A stretch of DNA of 34,625 bases from Gnetum montanum (lineage: Eukaryota > Streptophyta > Gnetopsida > Gnetales > Gnetaceae): NCBI GenBank assembly GCA_015680685.1, contig MNCI01017558.1, positions 443,136 to 477,760 of the forward strand, written 5' to 3'. Below the pieces are notes generated by a model. It worked only from the letters and a program-made list of their open reading frames with translations. It did no database searches and was not told where the DNA came from. Shown piece after piece: positions 11,481-22,109 of this stretch. The first letter of the stretch is position 1; each line of letters begins with the position of its first letter. The position numbers and the translations under genes were made by a program.

Positions 11481-11535
11481 TATCGCGTATGCGATATCAT
11501 GTACACGATATCGCGTCATAAAAAACCTATATATA
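11481..11535 (+). promoter_or_regulatory. Putative internal promoter upstream of the second ORF
   Basis: GCGATATC (11491-11498) and GATATCGC (11507-11514) form an 8-bp inverted repeat. TATATATA follows 14 bp later at 11528-11535. This copies the GATATC-palindrome-plus-TATA layout of the family's LTRs, yet downstream sequence is not LTR-like. About 490 bp of C/T-rich, leader-like sequence separates it from the ATG at 12022. That it drives a separate transcript is inference. Confidence 0.5.
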
Positions 11536-11805
11536 CGTGACCCTCTGCACCACTTTCCATCATTTTCAACCATTCACGCGGGGGAGTTTTTCAAATTTCT
11601 CTCTACAACTTGTGATTGTGCGTCCCTTGCTTTCATACCTATATCTCGCTCGCTGGTCCTCCGATTTTCATTCCGTCTAAACCTACTTGAACCTGGAGTG
11701 TTTAGCTTAGTCATGTGGGAGGGGCACATGCTGAATAGCGTATAAATTTAGCGCATAATTTTTTTGAAATTTGTCATTTCCTGAAGGACATTATCAAGGG
11801 TAATT

Positions 11806-12021
11806 AGTTATAACATTAAGGATAAATGTGCCAAAAATAATTTCATCCCCTTAGTTATATCGGGAAACTAAATTTGGAAACCACCTAAGTAAAAAGGACT
11901 CATTATTATAATTTTTTGGGAAACATCACATGGAAATAAAATAAATTCATTAAGGCAAGCAGTAAGGTATACCCTAACTTTGGAAACAACCTTACTAACG
12001 ATTGGTCCCATGTGATTGCAG
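11806..12021 (+). other. Putative leader intron before the second ORF
   Basis: A possible donor, CAAGG|GTAATT (about 11805), is followed by AT-rich sequence and a good acceptor, TGATTGCAG, ending exactly at the ATG (12022). The acceptor context is strong; the donor is only one of several possible. Confidence 0.4.
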
Positions 12022-14833
12022 ATGGCCCTGAAACGCAGACAACCAGAAGGTCCTACTCAAGGTGGGAGCAAAGGACCTAGGAGAGGTGAAGGACAAGTCC
12101 TTGCTGAACAACATGCAGAGCAGGAGGAACAATCATTTAGCATTCACCAAGAGGACCCTGCTACTGTACAATTAAGGAAGGTAGAAGGAGGAACTGTGAT
12201 AGCGCCTGAATAGGGATAACGTATCACGTTGCCCCAGGATTATGTTTAGGCTATCCATGAAAGGTCTACATTCACCATGGTGATTGTGGAATTAGATTTT
12301 GTATCTTTCGTAGAGTTTTCTCTAGAGGTTGTTAGGGACCACCTCAAAGGGTCCCCATTATGGCCCATCCTCTTTGAAAGTGGTGCTTGGTACTTAAGGG
12401 AAACGTACCAATTTTGGCACAACAGAGAACAAGGCACCACGGTTAATATTTGTGGTGTGATAGTCGATTTATCTATTCAAGCCCTTTCAGAAGTATTAAA
12501 CCTTCCAAATATAGGGCCAAAGGTTACTCAGTTGTCTACCCATTCTAACCCTGACGCACGATGAGTTTGGCTGGAAAGGGCATATGGCAAGGAGGATAAG
12601 ACGTTTGGAGAGTTGACGACGGAAGAGAGGATCTATTTCAAAATAGGAACTTATCACCTCTTCTCCATGAAATAATTTAAAAGAATTTAAAGATATGCGG
12701 CAAGGGGGTGTGCAGTGTTGATGGGAAAGGTTAACATTAACCTACCTCATCTATACTTTACAGAGATCTTGAGGCAGTTTGAAGAAGGGAAGATAGGAAA
12801 GATGATGTTACCCTTCCCTTGCCTTATCAGGAAGTTGTGTCGACGTGTTGGTATCAGAGGATACACCAATGATGTCCTCCAAAAAGCCCAAAATGCTTCA
12901 TATGCTGAACTACTAAAACCACTAGTCGCAAGGAAAATCACTAGTGAGATGCTGGGACTAGAACAAGAAAAAGAATAGACGGCAGGGCCAACTGCAACTC
13001 AACTTGTAGGATCCAAAAAAATTACAAGTAAGAGACCCAACCAACAACAAGAAGTAGGGCCTAGCATTGGCTAGGATCAACCACTGCCACCTGCAAGATT
13101 ACAGACTGTCGATGAGCCATCTCAGGGCCATCACTGAGATGGTTAGTTGGGGAAGTCGTGATGATGCAAATCTCTTCCGCATCATTGACAATGCCATACA
13201 TCCCATGATTTCTTTAGATCATGCAAGGGGTGAAGTGTCCATCCATACAGGAGGAGGGGAGAGCACTTGGTCACAACAGATCTCAAGGAATGCTGCATCT
13301 TTTCAAGTGGAATTAGAAACTGGTGAAGGGACCATAGTGGTGGTCATGCAACACTTAGGATGTAGCAGGAGCTGCAGAAGTGGTTGTAGATCACATTAAA
13401 GAATCGTTCAATGTACCTGTTGTGCCACCGGCAGATCTTACAGGAGCACGGGATGCTCAAACTTTAGCTGGAACCTTAATGACTCCTACAGAACATGAGG
13501 ATGTACTTGATCGATTACTACAAATAGGACAGGTAATGATGTCTTTGTTTGACATCCCTCAAGATGTTATGGCAATTTAATCAGACCTCATTTCCACCAA
13601 GGGGAAGTTGGTCTTGATAGAGATGAGGGCCAAGCACATTAAAGTGGAGGTGCAAAAATTGTAAGAAAGGCTGTGGACCTACAAGTAGCACAACGGGATC
13701 CCTCGCAATTTTTTCATACAGACCAGCTGGACACTTTCAAAACTAAGCAATTGAACAAACTACTCACAGAGAATAAGAAGGTGGTAGAAGAGAAAGAGAA
13801 GGCTATTTGGGATGCCTCTGCAGCACAAGCACAAACCTTATGCACATACCAAGGCACTTAAGGCCTTACAAGAGGAAAATAAATAGCTTGTTGCTAACAA
13901 CCTTCAGTTGACCTCTATGGAAAAGCAAAAGAATGTTCTTGAAGAACATTTTCAGCAGTTACGAGAACAACTCATTCGGGTCAACTAGGACATAAATCGT
14001 TTAGCCAGGGAAAATTGAACCCTCTTAATGAAGGAGGTACGTGCCATTCGCCTGAAGAAAACTATTGAGATAAGCACGTAGAAGAATGAGGCTAAATGAC
14101 ATGAAAAGCTAAAGGAGCACTTCTAGAACTAGGTGGGATGTATAAATAGATCATTAAGAAGGAGATCCATATGGCCAAGGCCCACATCAACGCTATCAGT
14201 GCTCAACACACTGATTGGTGAGCCATATTGGACACATATGCATTCGTCCACTAGGCAGAAGTTAAGAACTAGGACCTGTAGATCCAAGATCTTACAGAAT
14301 ACATGGAGTTGGCAAAATTGCAATATGCCAACCTTGCCATGTTAATAGCAGGGTGCTTGAGAACGGAGCTTGAGCAACAGGTAGCCACCACCTACGTCAA
14401 ATATGAAATAGAATTTGCATAATGCAAGAAGATATTGCAAAAACTGGAGATTGTAAATTCTAAACTTGAGGTGGTTAAAGCCAGCTACCAGTGACAAAAA
14501 GGTGTTGCAATAGACTTGACTTGACAACTTGCACATTTTCAAGGATACAAAGACAAAGCCAGAGTCTACAAGGAGGAATGATGGGTGTTTGCGGCTTGGT
14601 ATGTCAAGGCAAACAAAATGTTTCCACAACTACCCTACCCATGAGAGGTGCCAACTCCATCAAACATCAGAACATTAGCATGGATGGAATAAGACCCTCG
14701 AACCAAAGAGGAGAAACTCTAGGCCATACTTCAACGCCATCAAGTCCAAAGACCTGGAGCACAAGACAAGGGAAAGGCACCCATGGAGGAGCCACTGCCA
14801 CTAGGAACTAGAAGAGTTCCATCAATTTTGTAG
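12022..14833 (+). pseudogene. Second ORF of the nested element: unknown retroelement protein, degenerate
   Basis: A single frame from the ATG at 12022 holds past 12980 with only in-frame stops. Later parts need frameshifts, and the end LGTRRVPSIL-stop (TAG 14831-14833) is recognisable. In order: a basic, Q/E-rich start (MALKRRQPEGP); a globular part (12277-12960) with 'FWHNREQGTTVNICGVIVDL' and 'ALSEVLNLPNIG'; a Q/P-rich linker; and a long helical, K/E/Q-rich region likely to form coiled coil (13700-14500). The 'G-V-x-V-D-x-S-x-x-x-L-x-x-V-L-x-L-P' pattern resembles the 'putative plant transposon protein' / Athila ORF-1 kind of domain found in plant retroelements. Its function is unknown. No enzymatic motif is visible. 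No transmembrane segment was found, so an env-like role is not supported. Confidence 0.6.
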
Positions 14834-14992
14834 TTATAGGATTTTCTTTTACATTATTTGTGTTGTGTCTCAATTTTTTTCTGATCCCAAACTCTGGCAT
14901 GAACCCATTCTCACTAGTCAATAATCCCATACCTATCCATTGTGTAATCAATGGAGCTTGTTCTCATTGTAACTCGAGGACAAGTTTTCATT

Positions 14993-15006
14993 CAATCATG
15001 GGGGTA
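14993..15006 (+). other. Polypurine tract of the nested element
   Basis: CAATCATGGGGGTA lies immediately before the TGATGAG of the right LTR, the expected place for plus-strand priming. The 160 bp between the ORF end (14833) and this tract show no other feature. Confidence 0.6.
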
Positions 15007-15795
15007 TGATGAGTTATCATTTCATTGGCTACGATATCATAGCCTATCTCCTCATCTATAAATAATAGGTAGATGGAGCTGGTAGGTAGTTTTTAGAGTC
15101 ATTAAGTTTAAGTTCTTTCTTTTTACATCAGTTTTTCCTCTCAACCCTTCTCTCCCAGTGTATGCCCGCAATGTGGTGATTGTAATTGTACAACATCCTT
15201 ATTCGAGTGTGATGTACTTGGACATGCACATGAGTGACAATAAAGATCGAGATTACTTCATCATTGCAACATCCGCTTAGCTTAATTATTTATTTTTTAT
15301 TCATTTAATTTTTATTTACTGCTTTCCTAGTTAATATCTCTCTACCCTTATCTCTTAGTAATGCAGAATGAGTACGACTTAATCACGAACATTTAAGTGT
15401 GACCACTTGGTAACCTAGTAGTGTACCTAGGCCATGCGCTTGGTAATCCCAGTGGTAGTTGTGCATGAGGTCCAAGATGTGTACAAATGATTAAGGAATG
15501 GATGCTCATCGCACTTAGGCTAGCTTAGATTCTCTCTCTCTCTCTTCTAGTTTAGTTGATATTATTTTCCACTAGCCCTAGGAGTAGCATTAGTATAGGG
15601 ACATATCATACACCTCACTTTGGACTAAACCATATGTGACAAAGCTAATACTAGTCCAGGTGGAAAGACAATGAACTACGATCTACGAGTAACTATCTAG
15701 AAATCACAACTAGCCCGTCTGCGAAGTTCGACTAGATGGTGCATGAAATGCTTGTATTCGTATAGTTGAGTGTAGGGGTACCTCACCACTCATTA
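15007..15795 (+). mobile_element. 3' LTR of the nested family A element
   Basis: It aligns end to end with 7166-7954 at the same length. The terminal CA has become TA. TATAAATA lies at 15057-15064 and AATAAA at 15239-15244. Upstream of the TATA box, ACGATATCATAG keeps one GATATC core. Confidence 0.88.
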
Positions 15796-15800
15796 GCAGG
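15796..15800. other. Target-site duplication, right copy (GCAGG)
   Basis: Four of five bases match GCAGC at 7161-7165. Element B's gag frame resumes here at GCA in the same phase. Confidence 0.7.
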
Positions 15801-16830
15801 CATGGGGTAAGCTCCCCGAAGGCCAAACTTTGAACGCAAGGATCGCTCAAAATATACATCCTTGCCCATCAAGCTATCTGAGCTCTTAGATCAGTTGCTT
15901 AGTGTTGGGTGCATTCAATACAAAAAAATGTCTGAGGATGCATGAAAATGCCATTAGAGGTGATGTGAAGTCCTTAGAAACCGTTTTGTAGCTATGCTAA
16001 GTGAGCCCCCAGTCCCTAAAAAATTTAGGTTGGACCAGATTTGTAACTATCACTAGTTGCATGGCCATGACACAGACTACTGCTTGGCGTTAAAAGATGA
16101 CGTTCAATGCCTGATTGATCAAGAAAAATTAGTCCTTGACGAGGATAATCCTATGTGACCAGAAAATCAATCGATGAAAGTCTACAAGGGTCCCGTCAAT
16201 GCTAGCGGTGCAAGTTACATCATCAACGCTATTAGTGTTGATGACAATGCAGAACTAGCACATGAACCATTTGTGGTTCGTGTGGCCTTTAGTGATGTTG
16301 GGGCTTCAATGTCAACTAGACTATAGTCCCCTTTTGTCATCAAGGCACCACCTCAGGCCCCCATGATGCCCTTTTTGGTTAGGGCCCCACAACATGTTGC
16401 GGTAATGGCAACTCGGACACCTTTTGTCATTAGGGTGCCAAGACGTGTGGACCCCAACCTACTCAGGGTCTGGTGGTGGGAATTACGTCATATCTTGCCT
16501 ACCAAAAATCATACCCTAAGAGACATGATGAGCACCTCGTTGAAAAAATGATTAGAAAATGCATGGAGCTAGGTCCAACTAAGCCCATCTCCTTGTCAGC
16601 TGTCCCTATGACCTTATCATCTCAGACTACCAACGCAAGCACAAAAAGTCGATAGACACGTGTTGAGGCTCGAAAGCCCACCACACAACCAAAGATTAAA
16701 TCTCCTCCCTAAGAGATTCATCTCTTAGGATGTATGGAGGAGGTAAAGTCCACCAAAACAAAAAATGGTGGAAAAGATTTCTTGGACACGATGGCACAAG
16801 TTAAATAGGTCCTTAAATAAAAGAGCATAA
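15796..16830 (+). pseudogene. gag: Element B gag, C-terminal part with zinc finger (degenerate)
   Basis: Continuing the interrupted frame, it reads RPNFERKDRSKYTSLPIKL then LLDQLL, the conserved stretch found after the gag core in Tat-type polyproteins. The finger at 16042-16083, from CNYH to GHDTDYC (CX2HX4HX4C with one stop inside), is followed by 'LKDDVQCLIDQEKLV', again typical of this lineage. A proline- and valine-rich linker comes next, with frame changes. It would bind element RNA. Confidence 0.75.
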
Positions 16831-17687
16831 CTTTGAGCCTGTATGACTTGATAATGACTTCCGTTGCTCATTGCAAGGCATTGGTTCACATGCTGACATT
16901 TATTCCTATTAAGAAAGATGTTTCAGTAGACAAAAAGGACATTCACGCTATAATGTTTCCACTTGTAACCCAAGAGTCAAGGTTAACACCCTTGACATAT
17001 CATGATGAGGCAGTCAAGGTTGACCTTGAAAAGGGTTAGGTAACCACTGCACTCATGTTTATAATAATTCATGTAGGCTAATATAAAATTTGTAGGGTGC
17101 ACATCAATGATAGGGTGGCAACTAATGTAATTCCATTCCCCATCATTGACAAGCTTGGCTTGGTTGATCAGATCAAGCCAACAAAAACAACATGCTTGAA
17201 ATCCTTCAATGGAGCACGTTTTTTTGTAAAAGGAATAATCATGATAGCTTTTGTGGCAGGTGAGAAATTCTTCACTAATGCTAAATTCATTGTAGTTGAA
17301 GAAATGGCTAGATTCAACCTGATCTTAGGGAGGTCTTGGATAGCCTAGCTATGAGCCATTTCTTCACCTATTCACCAAGAGATCCACTTGCCCTATGAGG
17401 TTAGAGAGGTGGTAATCTATGGTGACAATGTAGCCCCCACGACCATCAACAACATGGATACAGAACAAGGGTTGGAGGTAGAGTTCTTTGAAGATTCATC
17501 ACCTACTCAAGGTAAAAGTCAATGCTGTTTGACTGATTTTAGACAACCAAGTGAAGCAAGCAACCTCCCTGAGGGATCTCTCTAAGAAGAATTACCCTTA
17601 TATGTAATAGAAAAAGGTCTAGGAGAATACTGTCTTGTGCCTCCCAGGCCTTATGCGCCTACTAACCTACATCGAGTTAGAAAATAG
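16831..17687 (+). pseudogene. pro: Element B aspartic protease (degenerate, catalytic Asp lost)
   Basis: The segment before the domain (SLYDLIMTSVAHCKALVHML) is the conserved lead-in seen in Tat elements. The active-site strand reads VHINDRVATNVIP where the family has V-x-I-D-(N/S/T)-G-S-A: the catalytic Asp is Asn and the Gly is Arg. The C-terminal hallmark LILGRSWI (family LLGRPWI) closes the domain near 17345. The frame then runs, with a stop, to TAG at 17685 through 'EKGLGEY', resembling the stretch before the Ogre intron. Its role would be cleavage of the gag-pol polyprotein. In this state it would be inactive. Confidence 0.75.
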
Positions 17688-17834
17688 CTACATGACTAAG
17701 GCATGCCCTTAGTTCACTTGCATGTTTCACTTACCCTTTGTTCTTTGCCATTATAGTTACAATTACATAATTTTTTGCATCGTGCATTAGTTATTTCATT
17801 TCTTTAGTTCATGCAGTTTCATTTAGCCTTTTTC

Positions 17835-17856
17835 AAAAAAAAAAAAAAAAAAAAAA
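17835..17856 (+). repeat. A22 homopolymer
   Basis: A run of 22 A lies about 150 bp after the protease frame ends and directly before the GGCCTTAAA repeat array. Confidence 0.9.
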
Positions 17857-18115
17857 GACCCGAAAAGGCCTTAAATTACTACATGGCCCGCTAAGGCTTG
17901 AAATTGACAACTTCCTTCCTTGTATGTTACAGCTCGAAAAGGCCTTAAACTATCACATAGCCTACTAAGGCCTAAAACTAGCAACCAACTCCCATTTACG
18001 CAATGGCCCGAAATGGCCTTAAATTAGCAATAACCCAAAATGGCCTTAAACTAGTGATGGCCCTTCTACCATGGCCTTAAACTGGCATGGGGCCCACAAG
18101 GGGCCTAATTGCATC
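17857..18115 (+). repeat. Short tandem repeat array, core GGCCTTAAACTAGCA
   Basis: About eight imperfect units of roughly 25-35 bp share GGCCCnnnAAGGCCTTAAACTAGCA-like text. Related units recur at 23430-23485 and at 27140-27360, always in the same orientation. Confidence 0.7.
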
Positions 18116-18316
18116 AATCAAATCACAAGTTAAAATTACAAAAATATTACATAAAATACAACAAAATGACAAGCAAATAATCATCACATTTCCATTAAAT
18201 TATTAGTAAGGTATGTAGTTCAAGTTTACATCCAAAACATAAAATCTCCAAAAATACAAAATTGCACAATACAAGGCTACATTTTGGGCATTTCAACCTA
18301 TAGTATGTGGTGGGGG

Positions 18317-19310
18317 CTAAAATTCTTCGTCTTCCTCTTCATTTGCTACTCTATTGGGTCCTACACCATCACCCAAAACCTACATTAAATAAAAATAAAA
18401 CAATAAATTAGCTAACAAACAAGGTGACATGCAACATTGTAATAAAGTAAATAAAAATTATGCAAACTAGACCAACTTGAGAAGGGCCTGCATCCATGTT
18501 TGGGGGCATCTTGTTGAGGCTTGCCTTTAGGCATCAGAGGATTTTGTCCTTTGATAATCTTATCGAGTGTCTAGTCCTCCTTGCCAAGGTCAATACCTAT
18601 GAGGGTTTTTCCTTTTTCTATGGCTGTCCATGAGGGTGGCCCTGGTGAAAAATTTGTAGATGTGACCTCTCTGAAAGGTACATCAATGTGTCTCTCTAGG
18701 GTTTCACTCATCACTATGTTGCTTACGAATAAGTCATAAGCCTATGTTGCACCGATTGTGTCAAGAAATATCTCTTGACATCGATGCTCCACGGACTCAT
18801 CTCTATACTTTTTATGGTACACTTCATGTTCTTACTTATAGTGGTTCTTGTGATTCTTTTGAGCTTGGTCCCATTGGTACACTTTTGTGTTGTAATCCTT
18901 CCAGTCTTGATTCTTTCTCGCTAATAGGTCCATCTGCAGTCGTTGCTTAATCACCTTACAGATAGCTTTGTTCTTGCCCTAAACAACTAATCAATACCTG
19001 GCATAATTAATTTTGGCTATGCACCAACTACCATCTAGTTTGTCATGTGTTGCTAGGAAGTCATAGCAGGATTGCAAGTCCTCCAATTTTTTCTCTTAGC
19101 TTGCCCCCTTTTCCTTAAGCTCTTACACCCATTTCCACAGGTGCTTGTTAATGCGCTTACACTACCACAATGCTCTTGCAGAGTACAATGCGCATTTGCT
19201 TGCATCATCATACATGGTGAGGTACTTGCTCCACCTCATGGAGAAACTTAGGTACAACATCATCCTGGACTACCTTGTTTGGGTCCCACTTAAGTTGTGA
19301 ACCTGTCATC
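18317..19310 (-). pseudogene. 3' exons of the antisense gene, helical and acidic
   Basis: An exon starts after acceptor GATGACAG (about 19303) and reads SQLKWDPNKVVQDDVVPKF. After a frameshift it continues as K-, Q- and E-rich text likely to form helices (19050-18700), then DVPFREVTSTNFSPGPPSW. A further acceptor, TTAATGTAG, lies near 18382, followed by a short last exon ending ANEEEDEEF and a stop. A small exon may also lie at 19390-19550 (WMEAPDKFVFMQGLVDDM). Confidence 0.35.
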
Positions 19311-19640
19311 ACATAATAGGCAAGAGAACATTAGCTACGAACCAAGCAAGTAAATTAGTAGAGAAAAAAATAGATAAACATAGAGATATCAATTTTAGGA
19401 TTTGTTTGTTGCATATGATCTATCATGTCATCCACTAAGCCTTGCATGAAGACAAACTTATCCGGAGCCTCCATCCATGGTTGCGCACGGAAGGTGGATG
19501 TGGATGCTGGGCGTTTAGTGGAAACACTAACGGTTGCAATGTAACACACTTAGTGATTATTAGACAACCAACAGCCAAGGGTGTGAATGTTAAAAAAATA
19601 AAATAAAAAAGGGGAGAAAAATAATGATAAATATTATATA

Positions 19641-19656
19641 TGTGTGTGTGTGTGTG
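19641..19656. repeat. (TG)8 microsatellite
   Basis: Eight TG units flanked by TA repeats, within a predicted intron of the antisense gene. Confidence 0.9.
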
Positions 19657-20029
19657 TATAATATAGTAAAAAAAAAGATGGCGATGCAAAGCTCCTACCC
19701 AACAAGTCCTTAGATGTGAGAGTGGGGGGATTGCCCACTGCACATTGTCAAAGAAATTTTCAAACTCACCCCCTTCGAATTACAACCCCTCCTCCTCAAG
19801 TTGCCTTAGCACTTTGACAGCTTCTCATTTTTCTTCATTTTCCATTTGTCCCTTAGGTTGAGGAACATCATCATCTATGGACTCCGCTACCACTGCAGGG
19901 TTCCTCTTGCCTGTGTTACACAAGTTAGATTTAGAATTGTCAACAATGAGTACAATATGGCATGACACATTACATTAGTATCAAATAATGCACACTTGCA
20001 ATTCTTGTGTGCACATCGTGAAGCTTAAA

Positions 20030-21367
20030 TCAGAGTTTTTTGCCACCCTCCTCCACTTCACACACAGGCTCCTCTATGGGGCATGGCTTCTTAATCTTTA
20101 TTTTGGATGATCTCATTGTCTCAGCAATGAGTTGTGCCCCTCTCATTGCATTTCTAGTGTTGGTTAGTGGAACCTCCTTGGCACTATCACATCTGTAGTA
20201 GGATTGTCCTACATTCCCTCTCGTCGTTACTGAAAATGACTCACTAATTGCCTTCAGAGGATCCTGTGACCATGTGGTGTTGAACAGGTGGCAGATCCAT
20301 GGCTTAGAGATTTTATTGTGGTCTTGCACCACCCACTACCCATTCTCATGAGCCACCAAAAACCTCACAAATCTTTGTAGGCATGCTATGAAGAATGTGA
20401 AGTGCACATGTGATTGTGCTTAGAGGTTGTGGTGTAGCTTAACAATTTTAGCATGTAGGCAACCAACAAGGTGAGAGACCCAGTTATACCATGTCCCCTC
20501 CTCTATTACATCCCTCATCATCTAAGCTTGCTCAACCTTGAGAATCTTTCCTTAGGAAAGTATCTTTGGAAATGCAAAAGCTCGGAAGACTGGGTAGAGG
20601 TGGTAAACCATGGGTACCTTCACCTCCTTAACTAGTATTCCTTTGCAGACCTTGGAAGTGCCCAACCACTTCTCAACATCTCCTTTATGGTCTAGGTCTT
20701 TGTTGATCATTTTTACAACTAGTCGGCCCTCAAAGGAGATGGTGAAGAGGTCTGCAAAGAATTCATTTATAATTTCAAAGGTCACTTGCACATCATGAAC
20801 CCATGTGCTAAAGTGATTGATGCTCTCAGTGAAGGAGTCAATCATGACAATCATTTCAATCACTTGGACACCTAGGCTAATGACCAAGAAAAGGTCCATG
20901 AGCCTATGCCACTAAAGATTTTTTACTATCTCCACTGGGGCCTCATAGCACAACCAATGTTGTGAACTCTCAACCTCACCATATTTAAGGATGAGAGTAG
21001 CCTTAGTGTGACCTGTGCAAACCACCATGACTTCTCCTAACTTAATCACAACTACAATAAGCGAAAGTAAAATTAGCTCCATGAGAAAAAATAAAGTAAA
21101 AAGTGCATAAAAATGAGTGACACATGACTCACGTGGCACGAATGGTGTATGGGATGGCAGTAGTGCAGTTGAAACTTCCTCCATGCTCGGTATGCTGGTT
21201 GCCCACTCAGTGTCCAAACAACCAAGAGCTTGACACCTCTTGTAAGACTTAGAATATTGGTGAGGAAGTTTTGTTAGGTCTACCATAATTTGCCTAATCA
21301 TTGCTACATAAACATTCTCAAAAGATGAGAATTCTTGTAGGGTAGTTTGAGTCAATTTTAAGGCCAC
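20030..21367 (-). pseudogene. Downstream exons of the antisense gene, product not recognised
   Basis: Two blocks are continuous enough to suggest past coding. The first, 21367-21136, ends at donor GTGAGT. The second runs from the acceptor near 21050 through 20552 and on to 20030, with stops. The text includes DSFTESINHF, KDLDHKGDVEKWLG and RGNVGQSYYRCDSAKEVPL. I recognise no domain. Confidence 0.35.
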
Positions 21368-21434
21368 CTCTTCATCATGGAGGCCATTTGTGTCAATGGT
21401 AAACCTAGTAATAGATATGAGTAATTAGTATCTT

Positions 21435-21935
21435 AAGTCATAATCTAATAGGTAGTACAAGAAATCATAAGGGGACTCACCCTCCAGCACAACACACCAT
21501 CCTAGGTGGGTTTTGGAAAAGAGTGTGTAGGCATTAGGTGACGAACAAAGTGTTGTTCTTGTTGTAGCACTGAAATTTGGGCATCCCCCATATCCTGGAT
21601 AAAGGCCTAAGGCCATCACAGCCCTAGCCTAAGCTCCCTATTCCTTCATCGCCAGTAGGCTCATCAGATATGAACCTTAGAATGCCTTGGTTTGCCTTGA
21701 GTAATAGTGTTTTTATTACGACACTCACTGCTTTGGTTGCCAAGTGTGACCATATCATTACACTAAAGTGGTGGAGCAAAAATTCTAGGAATTCTTGTGC
21801 TCTTGACCTAAACCATACTGCTTGGTGGCCTACATGTGTGTCTGGTGCAAGTACGTTCGATACAGGCTCACTCATGTAGCACAAGATACCCACTAGCTTA
21901 ACTATGACAAGGATGGGTTTCAATAATACCCTATG
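21435..21935 (-). pseudogene. FCP1/NIF-type HAD phosphatase-like domain exon(s)
   Basis: Minus-strand text includes 'KPILVIVKLVGILCY' where the family has a hydrophobic strand ending DLDG/DLNG, then 'AVWFRSRAQEFLEFLLHHF' and 'VMIWSHLATKAVSVVIKTL' (family: R-P-x-x-x-x-F-L-x-x-x...F-x-V-x-I-W-(S/T)-S). Further on comes 'YNKNNTLF', then in a shifted frame 'SPNAYTLF', then 'QNPPR' (family: NTLLLDDSPYKAxxNPP). The first-motif Asp residues are replaced and the DD of the last motif looks deleted with a frame change. FCP1-type enzymes dephosphorylate Ser/Thr, such as on the RNA polymerase II tail. This copy could not do so. Recognition is by eye only. Confidence 0.5.
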
Positions 21936-22109
21936 ATGCCACAATATCAACAAAAGGAGAATGTTAGAATTAAATAAAAAAATTGCATAAAAATTAGAAT
22001 TAGCATAATTAAATTTGCACCAAGCCCCATAGAAAAGGGACATTGGCATACCCAGTTGACGTGCCTAGCCCCCAATGGGACACAACACTAACATCTACAT
22101 TGCATATTT

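Larger units (their letters stand above)
7166..15795 (+). mobile_element. Nested family A element: non-autonomous LTR retrotransposon (gag + second ORF, no pol)
   Basis: Two LTRs of exactly 789 bp (7166-7954, 15007-15795) start TGRTGAG and end CTCATYA. A tRNA-Asp-type primer-binding site follows the left one, and a G-rich polypurine tract precedes the right one. A 5-bp target duplication flanks the whole. Inside are gag (8096-10080), a spacer, a promoter-like block near 11.5 kb and an ORF of unknown function (12022-14833). No protease, RT, RNase H or integrase is present, so mobility would need enzymes in trans. By eye the LTRs are about 90% alike, so the insertion is old. It sits in element B's gag and does not shift its frame. 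Confidence 0.88.

Noticed and set aside
12022-14833. Env-like function for the second ORF of the nested element
   Set aside because: No signal peptide or membrane segment is visible, and the C-terminal part looks like coiled coil.
17835-17856. A22 run as the tail of a LINE, SINE or processed pseudogene
   Set aside because: No LINE or SINE text precedes it and no target duplication is visible; left as a simple homopolymer.
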